DNA of 64,000 bases. It comes from Pseudomonas laurylsulfatiphila. GTDB taxonomy: Bacteria; Pseudomonadota; Gammaproteobacteria; Pseudomonadales; Pseudomonadaceae. The stretch's first letter is position 1. The number at the start of each line of letters is the position of its first letter. The notes below the pieces were generated by a model, which did not search any database, was not told the origin of the DNA, and was given only the letters and a program-made list of their open reading frames with translations. A program made the position numbers and the translations under genes. This document shows, piece after piece, positions 53,202-61,466 of this stretch. Location of the stretch: contig NZ_NIRS01000001.1 in the NCBI RefSeq assembly GCF_002934665.1, forward strand, positions 434,001 to 498,000. The letters are read 5' to 3'.

Positions 53202-53582
53202 ATGACAAGCATCCCGATAGGTCTGATTGCCGGATTGATACTGGCGCCGATGATATTGACTTGTTTCGCTGTCGCCTTCATCGCACACAAGTACGTTGAC
53301 GCAATCGAAGAACGTCTACCCAATTGCTCTTTTATAAAAACCACCAGAGACGCATTTTCAGCGGGCGGCCTGATCGGCAAGGTCATGCGCGGCGGCGTTA
53401 TTGCCATGGTATTGATGATGCCCGCACTCAGCGCTCGAAGAGGCGTTGTTGATGCCAAAGAAGTGAAAAACCTTCCAAGGCACTACAAAAATCTTTTGAT
53501 ATTTCCGGTGATTATTTTGTTCGTTTTGTTTTTTTCCCTGATCGCACTCAGGGTTTCAGCCTACTTCATTGAGAGCCATTGA
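53202..53582 (+). CDS. uncharacterised small membrane protein
   Basis: Not recognised. The 126-residue product has three hydrophobic stretches (residues about 5-27, 62-76 and 98-116). The middle is basic (KTTRDAF, SARRGVVDAKEVKN). GGAGCGG before ATG 53202 suggests that it is translated. Base composition is slightly more AT-rich than its neighbours, especially at the 3' end, which may indicate later acquisition. Confidence 0.55.
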   Translation: MTSIPIGLIAGLILAPMILTCFAVAFIAHKYVDAIEERLPNCSFIKTTRDAFSAGGLIGKVMRGGVIAMVLMMPALSARRGVVDAKEVKNLPRHYKNLLIFPVIILFVLFFSLIALRVSAYFIESH

Positions 53583-53635
53583 AAGGTACTAAAGAATCAA
53601 GTCCGTATCGGAGAAAATCACACAGCCTGCCCAAC

Positions 53636-53676
53636 AAAAAACCCGAAGCCCTGTCATGGACTCCGGGTTTCTTTTT
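53636..53676. terminator. bidirectional terminator before the cio operon end
   Basis: Stem AAACCCGAAG/CTCCGGGTTT with one mismatch (a G-T wobble when read on the minus strand), flanked by A6 on the left and TTTCTTTTT on the right. It suits the minus-strand cio operon and also the small gene ending at 53582. Confidence 0.85.
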
Positions 53677-53688
53677 CCACAGTGAACC

Positions 53689-53844
53689 TCAGTGACTACT
53701 CATCCCAGCCACCTGCATCAACCCCCGCAACGCCCCCGCCACCACCCCCAACGCAACCACACTACCCAGCCAGATCAACACCAGCCACCCAAAGCGCTTG
53801 TACCAAGGCGCCGGTGCCGGTTCACGGGAATCAATGGTAGCCAT
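53689..53844 (-). CDS. DUF2474 small subunit of the Cio oxidase
   Basis: A 51-residue frame starting at ATG 53844, overlapping the end of cioB by 14 bp. It has a short basic N-terminus (APAPWYKRFGW), one membrane helix (LVLIWLGSVVALGVVAGAL) and a short tail. This is the pattern of DUF2474 proteins, which follow cioB in pseudomonads and are analogous to the CydX subunit of cytochrome bd. It is too short for many gene finders. Confidence 0.82.
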   Translation of the reverse strand: MATIDSREPAPAPWYKRFGWLVLIWLGSVVALGVVAGALRGLMQVAGMSSH

Positions 53845-54847
53845 CGCCAATCCTCACTTTGCCGCGGAACACGTAGTAGCTCCAGACCGTGTACATCAGG
53901 ATGATCGGCAGGATGAACAACGCCCCGATCAGGATGAACAACTGGCTGGTCGGCGGTGACGCCGCGGCCCACAGGCTGATCGACGGCGGCACGATGTTCG
54001 GCCAGATACTGAACGCCAGGCCGATGTAGCCGAGGAACACCAGCATCAGGGTGAAGGCGAACGGCCAATGGGTGTGGCGTTGGCGCAGGGTCTTGAGCAA
54101 GCCGAACATCGCCAGCAAGGCCAGCACCGCCAGGCCTGCGAACACTGCCAGGTGCGCATGGGCAAACCAGCGGGTGGCGATGTCCGGATGCAGGATCGGC
54201 GTCCACACGCAGATCACGCCGATCACCGCCAACAGCAGCCAGGCCAGGGGCCGGGTGAACAGGCGCATGCGCGATTCGAGCATGCCTTCGGTCTTGACCA
54301 GCAACCAGGTGCTGCCGAGCAGCGCATAGGCGACGATCAGGCCGAATCCGCAGAACAACGGAAAGGGTGCCAGCCAGTCCAGCGAACCACCGGCGAACTG
54401 GCGGTCGACCACCGGGATACCGGCAATGTAAGTGCCAATCACCACGCCCTGGGAGAAGGTCGCCAGCAGCGAGCCGCCGATGAACGCCATGTCCCAGACA
54501 TGACGCTTTTCAGGGCTGGCCTTGAAACGAAACTCGAACGCCACGCCACGGAAGATCAAGCCGCACAACATCAGGATCAACGGCAGGTACAGCGCCTCCA
54601 GGATCACCGAATAGGCCAGCGGGAACGCCCCGTACAGCGCCGCGCCACCCAGCACCAGCCAGGTCTCGTTGCCGTCCCAGACCGGTGCCACGGTGTTCAT
54701 CATCACATCGCGCTCCTTCGCATCCGGGATCAGCGGAAACAGAATGCCCAATCCCAGGTCGAAGCCGTCCATGATCACGTACATCATCACGCCGAAAGCG
54801 ATGATCACGCCCCAGATCAGCGATAAATCGATACCTTGAATACCCAT
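53831..54847 (-). CDS. cioB: cyanide-insensitive quinol oxidase subunit II
   Basis: Cytochrome bd-type subunit II of 338 residues with eight to nine helices. IMDGFDLGLGILFPL, VAPVWDGNETWLVLGG and ALYLPLILMLCGLIFRGVAFEFRFK are the CydB family signatures. With CioA it reduces oxygen using ubiquinol without pumping protons, and resists cyanide. It lies 17 bp behind cioA. Confidence 0.93.
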   Translation of the reverse strand: MGIQGIDLSLIWGVIIAFGVMMYVIMDGFDLGLGILFPLIPDAKERDVMMNTVAPVWDGNETWLVLGGAALYGAFPLAYSVILEALYLPLILMLCGLIFRGVAFEFRFKASPEKRHVWDMAFIGGSLLATFSQGVVIGTYIAGIPVVDRQFAGGSLDWLAPFPLFCGFGLIVAYALLGSTWLLVKTEGMLESRMRLFTRPLAWLLLAVIGVICVWTPILHPDIATRWFAHAHLAVFAGLAVLALLAMFGLLKTLRQRHTHWPFAFTLMLVFLGYIGLAFSIWPNIVPPSISLWAAASPPTSQLFILIGALFILPIILMYTVWSYYVFRGKVRIGDGYH

Positions 54848-54864
54848 GACTCAACTCCCTTCCT

Positions 54865-56286
54865 TCAATTGACGCGGGCGTCGGTTTCGAGGATTTCAGC
54901 GTCGGCAGACAGCGGCCGGCACGGTGTGATCACCTGATCGGAATGCCCCGCAGGCGCATGCTCGTGATGGGGTTTGGGCCCCTTGGCCACCAGTTTCATC
55001 ATGTAGCCGATACCCACCGTGAAGACCGAGAAGTAGATCACCACGAACAGCGCCAACGAGATGCTCAACTGCGTGACGCTGTGATTGGACGCGGCATTCA
55101 CGGTACGTTGCAGGCCATACACCACCCACGGTTGGCGCCCCACTTCCGTGGTGATCCAGCCGGCGAGCATGGCGATCAGGCCGCTTGGGCCCATCCACAG
55201 CATCAGGCGCAGGAACCAGCGGTTGCGGTAGATGGCACCGCTGCGACGCAGGACCAGGCCGAGCACGCCGGCCAGCACCATCAACATGCCCAGCCCGGCC
55301 ATGACGCGGAAGCTCCAGAAAATAATCGTCGCGTTGGGGCGATCCTCTTTCGGGAAGCTTTTGAGCGCCGGGATTTGCTTGTCGAGGCTGTGGGTCAGGA
55401 TCAGGCTGCCCAGGTACGGAATCTCGATGGCGTATTTGGTTTTCTCGGCCTGCATGTCCGGGATGCCGAACAGCACCAGCGGCGTCGCTTCGCTACCGTT
55501 GTTTTCCCAGTGCCCTTCAATCGCGGCGATCTTCGCCGGTTGATGTTCCAGGGTGTTCAAGCCGTGGGCGTCGCCGACCACAGCCTGGATCGGGCAGACG
55601 ATCAAGGCCATCCACAACGCCATCGACAGCATCTTGCGCACTTGCCTGGTGTCGTTGCCGCGCAGCAGGTGCCACGCCGCCGACGAGCCGACAAAGAACG
55701 CCGTGGCCACGAAGGCGGCAATCGCCATGTGCGCCAGGCGGTACGGGAACGACGGGTTGAACACGATGGCCAGCCAGTCCAGCGGCATCACGCGACCGTC
55801 GACGATCTCGAAACCCTGTGGCGTCTGCATCCAGCTGTTGGAGGCGAGAATCCAGAAGGTCGAAATCAGCGTGCCGATGGCCACCATCACCGTCGAGAAG
55901 AAGTGCAAGCCACGCCCTACCCGGTTCCAGCCGAACAGCATGACCCCGAGGAAACCGGCCTCGAGGAAGAACGCCGTGAGCACCTCATAGGTCAGCAAAG
56001 GCCCGGTGATGCTGCCGGCGAAGTCGGAGAAGCGGCTCCAGTTGGTGCCGAACTCGTAGGCCATGACCAGCCCCGAGACCACGCCCATGCCGAAGTTGAC
56101 GGCGAAGATCTTCGACCAGAAATGGTAGAGATCGCGGTAGGTGTCGTTGCGGGTCTTCAGCCACAGCCCTTCGAGCACCGCCAGGAAACTGGCCAGCCCG
56201 ATGGTGATGGCAGGAAAGATGATGTGGAACGAAACCGTGAACGCGAATTGCATCCGCGCCAGGTCCAGTGCCTCCAGGTTAAACAT
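54865..56286 (-). CDS. cioA: cyanide-insensitive quinol oxidase subunit I
   Basis: Cytochrome bd-type subunit I of 473 residues. Axial haem ligands lie in SFHIIFPAITIGLA (His) and the loop before GWITTEVGRQPWVVYG, which contains the GRQPW motif at the quinol site. The Q loop is short, as in the Cio branch and unlike E. coli CydA. About nine helices. It is the first gene of the cio operon, with a REP pair just upstream. Confidence 0.94.
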   Translation of the reverse strand: MFNLEALDLARMQFAFTVSFHIIFPAITIGLASFLAVLEGLWLKTRNDTYRDLYHFWSKIFAVNFGMGVVSGLVMAYEFGTNWSRFSDFAGSITGPLLTYEVLTAFFLEAGFLGVMLFGWNRVGRGLHFFSTVMVAIGTLISTFWILASNSWMQTPQGFEIVDGRVMPLDWLAIVFNPSFPYRLAHMAIAAFVATAFFVGSSAAWHLLRGNDTRQVRKMLSMALWMALIVCPIQAVVGDAHGLNTLEHQPAKIAAIEGHWENNGSEATPLVLFGIPDMQAEKTKYAIEIPYLGSLILTHSLDKQIPALKSFPKEDRPNATIIFWSFRVMAGLGMLMVLAGVLGLVLRRSGAIYRNRWFLRLMLWMGPSGLIAMLAGWITTEVGRQPWVVYGLQRTVNAASNHSVTQLSISLALFVVIYFSVFTVGIGYMMKLVAKGPKPHHEHAPAGHSDQVITPCRPLSADAEILETDARVN

Positions 56287-56323
56287 GTCGAAGTCCTCAT
56301 CGAGGCTTTAAAGGAGATAAACC

Positions 56324-56413
56324 TGTAGGAGCCGGCTTGCCGGCGATTGAGCAATGGCCATCGACACAGGGGTCGCCTGACGAACCGCTATCGCCGGCAA
56401 GCCGGCTCCTACA
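56324..56413. repeat. REP pair between cioA and the FdhF-like gene
   Basis: Inverted TGTAGGAGCCGGCTTGCCGGCGAT / ATCGCCGGCAAGCCGGCTCCTACA. Both flanking genes are on the minus strand, so it lies between the end of the FdhF-like gene and the start of cioA. Confidence 0.9.
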
Positions 56414-56441
56414 GTCACAGTGAACGGTGAGCGCCCCGGTA

Positions 56442-58766
56442 CTAGGCGGCGGACGTCGAGATCAGGTTGCTGGCCTTGGCCTGCTCCAGCCGGATGGCAA
56501 CGAACTTGGAAGTCGGGGTGAAGGTGCGGTCACCGTAACTTTCCAGCGGCACCAGCGGGTTGGTCTCCGGGTAGTACGCCGCCGCCTGACCGGCCGGAAT
56601 GTCGTAGGCGATCAGGGTGAAACCGCTGACCCGACGCTCGCGCTCGTCATCCCACAGCGCCACCAGATCGACCTTCTGCCCCGGCTCGAAACCCAGCCGG
56701 CGAATGTCCTGCTCGTTGGCGAACACCACGTCGCGCATGCCGTAGACCCCGCGATAACGGTCATCCAGGCCGTACAGCGTGGTGTTGTACTGATCGTGGG
56801 AGCGCATGGTCTGCAGAATCAGGTGCGGCTTGACCGCCAGGTTGCGCACGCCCTCGCTGATCAGGTGCTCCGGCAGCACGCTCGGGGCGAACTGGGCCTT
56901 GCCGCTGGCGGTTTTCCAGATGCGCCTGGCCGCGTCGTTGGGCATGTGGAAACCGCCCGGGTGCAGCAAGCGCCGGTTGAAATCTTCGAAGCCGGGAATG
57001 GTGTCGGCAATCATGTTGCGGATGCGGCCGTAGTCGCCGATGGCCCAGTTCCAGTCGATCGGGTGCTTGCCCAGTGTCGCGGCAGCGATGCCGGCGATGA
57101 TCGCCGGTTCCGACAGCAGGTGTTTGGACTTCGGTTTCAGTTGGCCGTGGGAGATGTGGATCATGCTGAAGGTGTCTTCCACGGTGACGCCTTGCGGCCC
57201 TTCGGCCTGCATGTCGATGTCGGTGCGGCCCAGGCACGGCAGGATCAGCGCTTCACGGCCGGTGACCAGATGGCTGCGGTTAAGCTTGGTGGCGATGTGC
57301 ACGGTGAGGTCGCACTTGCGCAACGCGGCGTGGGTACGCGGCGTGTCGGGGGTGGCCTGGGCGAAGTTGCCGCCCAGGGCGATAAACACCTTCGAACGCC
57401 CCTGCTCCATCGCGCCGATCGCCATCACGGTGTTGTGACCATGCTCACGCGGCGGCTTGAAGGAGAAGCGTTTTTCCAGGGCATCGAGCAACTCGGTGGG
57501 CGCCAGCTCGTTGATGCCCATGGTGCGGTCGCCTTGTACGTTACTGTGACCGCGAACCGGTGACAGGCCCGCGCCGGGACGGCCGACGTTGCCGCGCAGC
57601 AGCATCAGGTTGATGACTTCCTGCAGGGTCGGCACCGAGTGCGTGTGCTGGGTCAGGCCCATCGCCCAGCACATGATCACCCGTTTGGCCCGGGCGTACA
57701 TGCGGGCGGCGAGTTCGATGTCAGCCAAGGACATGCCCGACTGCTGCTCGATGTGCTCCCAGCTGGTGGCGTCGACTTCGCCCAGGTAGGCCCCCATTCC
57801 CGAGGTGTGTTCGGCGATGAACGCATGGTCGAACACCGGCTCGCCGCCGCTGACCTGTGCTTCGCGCTCCCACTGCAGCAGGAACTTGACCATGCCGCGC
57901 ATGACCGCCATGTCACCGCCCAGGGCCGGGCGGAAGTACGCGGTGTTGGTCGGCTCGGAGCCGTTCATGAGCATTTCGATCGGGTGCTGTGGATGCTGGA
58001 AGCGCTCCAGTCCGCGCTCCTTGAGCGGGTTGATGCAGATCACCTGGGCTCCGCGCTTGACCGCTTCGCGCAAGGGTTCGAGCATCCGCGGGTGGTTGGT
58101 GCCGGGGTTCTGGCCGATGACGAAGATCGCGTCGGCATGTTCCAGGTCGTCGAACACCACGGTGCCTTTGCCCACGCCGAGGCTTTCGATCATGCTCACC
58201 GCGCTGGCTTCGTGGCACATGTTCGAGCAGTCGGGAAAGTTGTTGGTGCCGTAGGCCCGCACGAACAACTGATAGAGAAACGCCGCCTCGTTGCTGGCCC
58301 GGCCCGAGGTATAGAACTCGGCCTGGTCCGGCGATTCCAGCGCGTTGAGGTGCCGTGCGATCGTCGCGAAGGCCTCGTCCCAGGTGGTTTCCACGTAACG
58401 ATCGGTGGCCGCCTCATAGCGCATCGGGTGGGTCAGGCGGCCCTGATACTCCAGCCAGTAATCGCTCTGTTCTGCCAGCGCCGAGACGCTGTATTTGTTG
58501 AAGAACGCCGGGTCGACCAGACGGCCCGTGGCTTCCCAGTTAACCGCCTTGGCGCCGTTTTCGCAGAACTTGACCATGCCGTTTTCCGGCGACTCGCCCC
58601 AGGCGCAACCGGGGCAGTCGAAGCCGCCGTTCTGGTTGGTCTTGAGCATGGCGCGAATGTTCTTCAGCGCGTTTTCACTGCCCAGCCAGTTCCTGGTAAC
58701 AGCAATCAGTGCACCCCAACCGGCGGCGGCACCTTTGTAGGGTTTGTAGCGGTCGACTTGAGACAT
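56442..58766 (-). CDS. FdhF/YdeP-type molybdopterin oxidoreductase
   Basis: Single-subunit bis-MGD molybdoenzyme of 774 residues. The N-terminus has GGFDCPGCAWGE. YTSGRASNEAAFLYQLF and NFPDCSNMCHEAS follow, the latter with a Cys in the position of the Mo ligand. GQNPGTNHPRMLEPL and the C-terminal molydopterin-binding domain (MRSHDQYNTTLYG) complete the fold. The related E. coli YdeP has been tied to acid resistance; formate oxidation is not proven for this branch. It shares a promoter module with moaA, moaB-moeA and a LysR gene, which supports a real need for molybdenum cofactor. Confidence 0.88.
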   Translation of the reverse strand: MSQVDRYKPYKGAAAGWGALIAVTRNWLGSENALKNIRAMLKTNQNGGFDCPGCAWGESPENGMVKFCENGAKAVNWEATGRLVDPAFFNKYSVSALAEQSDYWLEYQGRLTHPMRYEAATDRYVETTWDEAFATIARHLNALESPDQAEFYTSGRASNEAAFLYQLFVRAYGTNNFPDCSNMCHEASAVSMIESLGVGKGTVVFDDLEHADAIFVIGQNPGTNHPRMLEPLREAVKRGAQVICINPLKERGLERFQHPQHPIEMLMNGSEPTNTAYFRPALGGDMAVMRGMVKFLLQWEREAQVSGGEPVFDHAFIAEHTSGMGAYLGEVDATSWEHIEQQSGMSLADIELAARMYARAKRVIMCWAMGLTQHTHSVPTLQEVINLMLLRGNVGRPGAGLSPVRGHSNVQGDRTMGINELAPTELLDALEKRFSFKPPREHGHNTVMAIGAMEQGRSKVFIALGGNFAQATPDTPRTHAALRKCDLTVHIATKLNRSHLVTGREALILPCLGRTDIDMQAEGPQGVTVEDTFSMIHISHGQLKPKSKHLLSEPAIIAGIAAATLGKHPIDWNWAIGDYGRIRNMIADTIPGFEDFNRRLLHPGGFHMPNDAARRIWKTASGKAQFAPSVLPEHLISEGVRNLAVKPHLILQTMRSHDQYNTTLYGLDDRYRGVYGMRDVVFANEQDIRRLGFEPGQKVDLVALWDDERERRVSGFTLIAYDIPAGQAAAYYPETNPLVPLESYGDRTFTPTSKFVAIRLEQAKASNLISTSAA

Positions 58767-58840
58767 GGTACTTCTCCGTGACCTGATTCAGGCCATTGAT
58801 CGTTTGACGGAGAAAAGCATATGAACAGGGGTTAATTATT

Positions 58841-58881
58841 GTCTAATCGCTATTTACGACCACATTATCGAAACGCTCTAT
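58841..58881 (-). promoter_or_regulatory. LysR-type promoter module of the FdhF-like gene
   Basis: Read on the minus strand: ATAGAGCGTTTCGAT, 18 nt, then GATTAGAC. The first part is a T-N11-A LysR box. TTAGAC with N17 and CATATG downstream could be the -35/-10 pair. It ends 75 bp before the start codon. The same 41-bp module occurs at three other places in the block. Confidence 0.75.
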
Positions 58882-58893
58882 CACGGTTTTTTA

Positions 58894-58910
58894 TCATTGT
58901 TTATCAATGA
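58894..58910. promoter_or_regulatory. inverted repeat between the two LysR modules
   Basis: TCATTG-TTTAT-CAATGA, a perfect 6-bp inverted repeat in an AT-rich stretch (58881-58945). It could be a protein site or simply part of the AT-rich spacer. Confidence 0.35.
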
Positions 58911-58955
58911 CTTAAAATAAATTAAAGCCATTTAAACCACAAAACAAAGTTCATC

Positions 58956-58996
58956 ATCGACCCGCTCGATCACCCGGTTGTTAATAGTGATTGGAC
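58956..58996 (+). promoter_or_regulatory. LysR-type promoter module of moaA
   Basis: ATCGACCCGCTCGAT (perfect 5-bp arms, T-N11-A), 18 nt, then GATTGGAC. It aligns base for base with 63356-63396, and the match continues to 59007 (ACGC-CG--AAAG). TTGGAC is a candidate -35. The moaA start is 326 bp away because two REP doublets lie between. Confidence 0.75.
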
Positions 58997-59020
58997 GCCC
59001 GTTAAAGTTGCTCTTAGCCT

Positions 59021-59289
59021 GCGCTCAACACATCCGTTATCAGCGCAATACCTGTAGGAGCGAGCCTGCTCGCGATGGACTCAAGAGCACCGCGTTCAGT
59101 CAGTCAGCACGCGTCATCGTTAACGACCATCGCGAGCAAGGCTCGCTCCTACACCTGCGCTCAACAGATCCGTTATCAGCGCAATACCTGTAGGAGCGAG
59201 CCCTGCTCGCGATGGACTCAAGAGCACCGCGTTCAGCCAGCAATCACGCGTAACCGTTAACGACCATCGCGAGCAGGCTCGCTCCTACA
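59021..59289. repeat. tandemly duplicated REP doublet with flank, in the moaA leader
   Basis: Two units with a period of 136 bp (59021 and 59157). Each starts with the same unique flank GCGCTCAACA-ATCCGTTATC, then a REP doublet (59053-59153 and 59189-59289) with linker in reverse orientation (CGTTAACGACCATCGCGAGC). The unit has been duplicated as a block, flank included. Confidence 0.92.
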
Positions 59290-59321
59290 CAAAAGCCCAT
59301 CCAACACCAAGCGAGGGTGTC

Positions 59322-60320
59322 ATGTCAGAACGAGTCTTGATCGATGGCTTCTCCCGGCGCGTGGACTATCTGCGCATGTCGGTCACCGACCGCTGCGATT
59401 TCCGTTGCGTGTATTGCATGGCCGAGGACATGCAGTTTCTACCGCGCCAACGGGTGCTGACCCTGGAAGAGATCTATCAAACGGCGCAAAGCTTCGTCGC
59501 GCTGGGCACCCGCAAGATCCGTCTCACCGGGGGCGAGCCGCTGATTCGTCCGGGCGTGGTGCAGCTGTGCGAAAAGATCGCCGCCCTGCCCGGCCTGCGT
59601 GAACTGTGCATGACCACCAACGGTTCGCAACTGGCCAGACTGGCCGGGCCGTTGTTCGAGGCCGGGGTCAAGCGCCTCAATATCAGCCTCGACTGCCTGG
59701 ACCCGCAACGCTTTCGCGAACTGACCCGCACCGGTGACCTGGCGCAGGTCATCAAGGGCATCGACGCGGCCAACCAGGCGGGCTTTCGCAACACCAAGCT
59801 CAACTGCGTGGTGATGAAGGGCCGCAACGACCATGAGATCAATGATCTGGTGAGCTTCGCCATCGACCGCAACCTCGACATTTCCTTCATCGAGGAAATG
59901 CCGTTGGGCACCATCGACGAGCACAGCCGCGCCGAATCGTTTTTCGCAAGCGCGCAGGTCCGCGAACGCATCGCCGAACGCTACACTTTGATTGATTCCG
60001 CCGAGTCGACCCAGGGTCCCTCGCGCTACTGGCGCCTGGCCGAGGCACCGCAGATTCGCCTGGGGTTCATCTCCCCCCACAGCCACAACTTCTGCGGCAC
60101 CTGCAATCGGGTGCGGCTGACCGTGGAAGGACGCCTGCTGCTGTGCCTGGGCAATGAGCACTCGGTGGATCTCAAGGCTGTCTTGCGCAGCCACCCCGGA
60201 CAGCCCGAGCGCCTGGAAAAAGCCATTATCGAGGCGATGAAACTCAAGCCTTATCGACACAACTTCGAAGTGAACGACGATGTCCAGGTCATTCGCTTCA
60301 TGAACATGACGGGCGGCTGA
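59322..60320 (+). CDS. moaA: GTP 3',8-cyclase MoaA
   Basis: Radical SAM enzyme that starts molybdenum cofactor synthesis by rearranging GTP. The first iron-sulfur site is CDFRCVYC (Cys-x3-Cys-x2-Cys), the second is in [19 protein letters not shown], and the C-terminus ends in the essential Gly-Gly (NMTGG). [12 protein letters not shown] is the SAM-binding GGE motif. Length 332 is normal. GAGGGTG precedes ATG 59322. A bestrophin gene follows after 5 bp. Confidence 0.96.
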   Translation: MSERVLIDGFSRRVDYLRMSVTDRCDFRCVYCMAEDMQFLPRQRVLTLEEIYQTAQSFVALGTRKIRLTGGEPLIRPGVVQLCEKIAALPGLRELCMTTNGSQLARLAGPLFEAGVKRLNISLDCLDPQRFRELTRTGDLAQVIKGIDAANQAGFRNTKLNCVVMKGRNDHEINDLVSFAIDRNLDISFIEEMPLGTIDEHSRAESFFASAQVRERIAERYTLIDSAESTQGPSRYWRLAEAPQIRLGFISPHSHNFCGTCNRVRLTVEGRLLLCLGNEHSVDLKAVLRSHPGQPERLEKAIIEAMKLKPYRHNFEVNDDVQVIRFMNMTGG

Positions 60321-60325
60321 ACCCC

Positions 60326-61225
60326 ATGATCGTGAGACCCAAACCCAACCTGATCGGCGTGCTGACGTCCCTCAAGGGTTCGATCGCCAAGCGCATTGCC
60401 TGGCGCAGCCTGATGGTGACGTTGCTCGCCTCGGCCATCGTGCTCATTGAAACCTTGCATCCCAGCTACTTTTCCAAGGTCAGTGCAACGCCCTTCACGC
60501 TGCTGGGTTTGTCGTTGTCGATCTTCATGAGCTTTCGCAACAACGCCTGCTACGACCGCTGGTATGAAGCGCGCAAGGCATGGGGCGAGGTGATAGTCGA
60601 GGTCCGCTCGATGATTCGTGAAACCCTGGTGATCAAGGACACGAATGAGCGGCATACGATCCTCAGCAATCTGTGCGGCTTCGCCCATGCCCTCAACGCG
60701 CGCCTGCGCCGGGAGAACGAACTGGCCGCCAGTGGCGACTGGCTGCACCCGATGCCCAAGGGCGACACCACGGACATCAGCGGGCAGATCCTGATGCAGG
60801 TCGGTCAGCAGTGCTCGACACTCAACGAGTCCGGGGCGATCAACGACTGGCGCTACACGCTCATGGCCAACCACCTGGCCGGCCTGACCCACGCCCAGGC
60901 CGTCTGTGAGCGGATCAAGAACACCCCGCTGCCGTTTCCCTACACCCTGTTGCTGCACCGCACCATCTACCTGTTCTGCATCCTCCTGCCGTTTGCCATG
61001 GCCGAACCCTTGGGCTGGCTGACACCGATTTTCACTGCGATTGTCAGCTACACCTTTTTTGGCCTGGATGCGATTGCCGACGAACTGGAAGACCCCTTCG
61101 GCCGCGACGAAAACGACCTGCCCACCGACGCCATCGTGCGCAACATCGAGCGCGATGTGCTGGCGGCACTGGGTGTGACGGAGTTGCCGCCGCAACTGGA
61201 GCCGGTGGATTTTGTGTTGAACTGA
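60326..61225 (+). CDS. bestrophin family anion channel (YneE-like)
   Basis: Inner-membrane protein of 299 residues with four helices, of the bacterial bestrophin/UPF0187 family. FTLLGLSLSIFMSFRNNACYDRWYEARKAWGEV condensed at residues 57-89 is the family hallmark, and GLDAIADELEDPFGRDENDLP is the conserved acidic loop. Homologues form pentameric ion channels. It is 5 bp behind moaA and so probably co-transcribed; a link with molybdate or formate is not established. Confidence 0.88.
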   Translation: MIVRPKPNLIGVLTSLKGSIAKRIAWRSLMVTLLASAIVLIETLHPSYFSKVSATPFTLLGLSLSIFMSFRNNACYDRWYEARKAWGEVIVEVRSMIRETLVIKDTNERHTILSNLCGFAHALNARLRRENELAASGDWLHPMPKGDTTDISGQILMQVGQQCSTLNESGAINDWRYTLMANHLAGLTHAQAVCERIKNTPLPFPYTLLLHRTIYLFCILLPFAMAEPLGWLTPIFTAIVSYTFFGLDAIADELEDPFGRDENDLPTDAIVRNIERDVLAALGVTELPPQLEPVDFVLN

Positions 61226-61293
61226 CATTCACTACACACACAAAACCTGCAGATAGCGGTCTGTCTGCCGACATCTCTGTCGAATGTGCCGAC

Positions 61294-61456
61294 CTCTTCG
61301 CGGGCAAGCCCGCTCCCACAGGTATTGTGGGTAACCGTGGGATTGGCGTTCACTGAAGATCAAAACTGTGGGAGCGAGCCTGCTCGCGAAGGCGGTGGGT
61401 CAGTCAACCTCTCTATTGGATGTGCCGGCCTCTTCGCGAGCAGGCTCGCTCCCACA
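61294..61456. repeat. REP single and REP doublet
   Basis: A single right arm at 61294-61320 (TTCGCGGGCAAGCCCGCTCCCACA) and a full doublet at 61367-61456, between the convergent bestrophin and moeA genes. Confidence 0.88.
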
Positions 61457-61466
61457 AGGGGCAGTG

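Noticed and set aside
54943..56328. Plus-strand open frame of 461 codons opposite cioA
   Set aside because: Complement of a membrane protein gene; cioA has haem-ligand and GRQPW motifs in the right places.
58997..59321. Possible molybdenum cofactor riboswitch in the moaA leader
   Set aside because: The leader is accounted for by two REP doublets and their duplicated flanks; no conserved aptamer-like fold was recognised.
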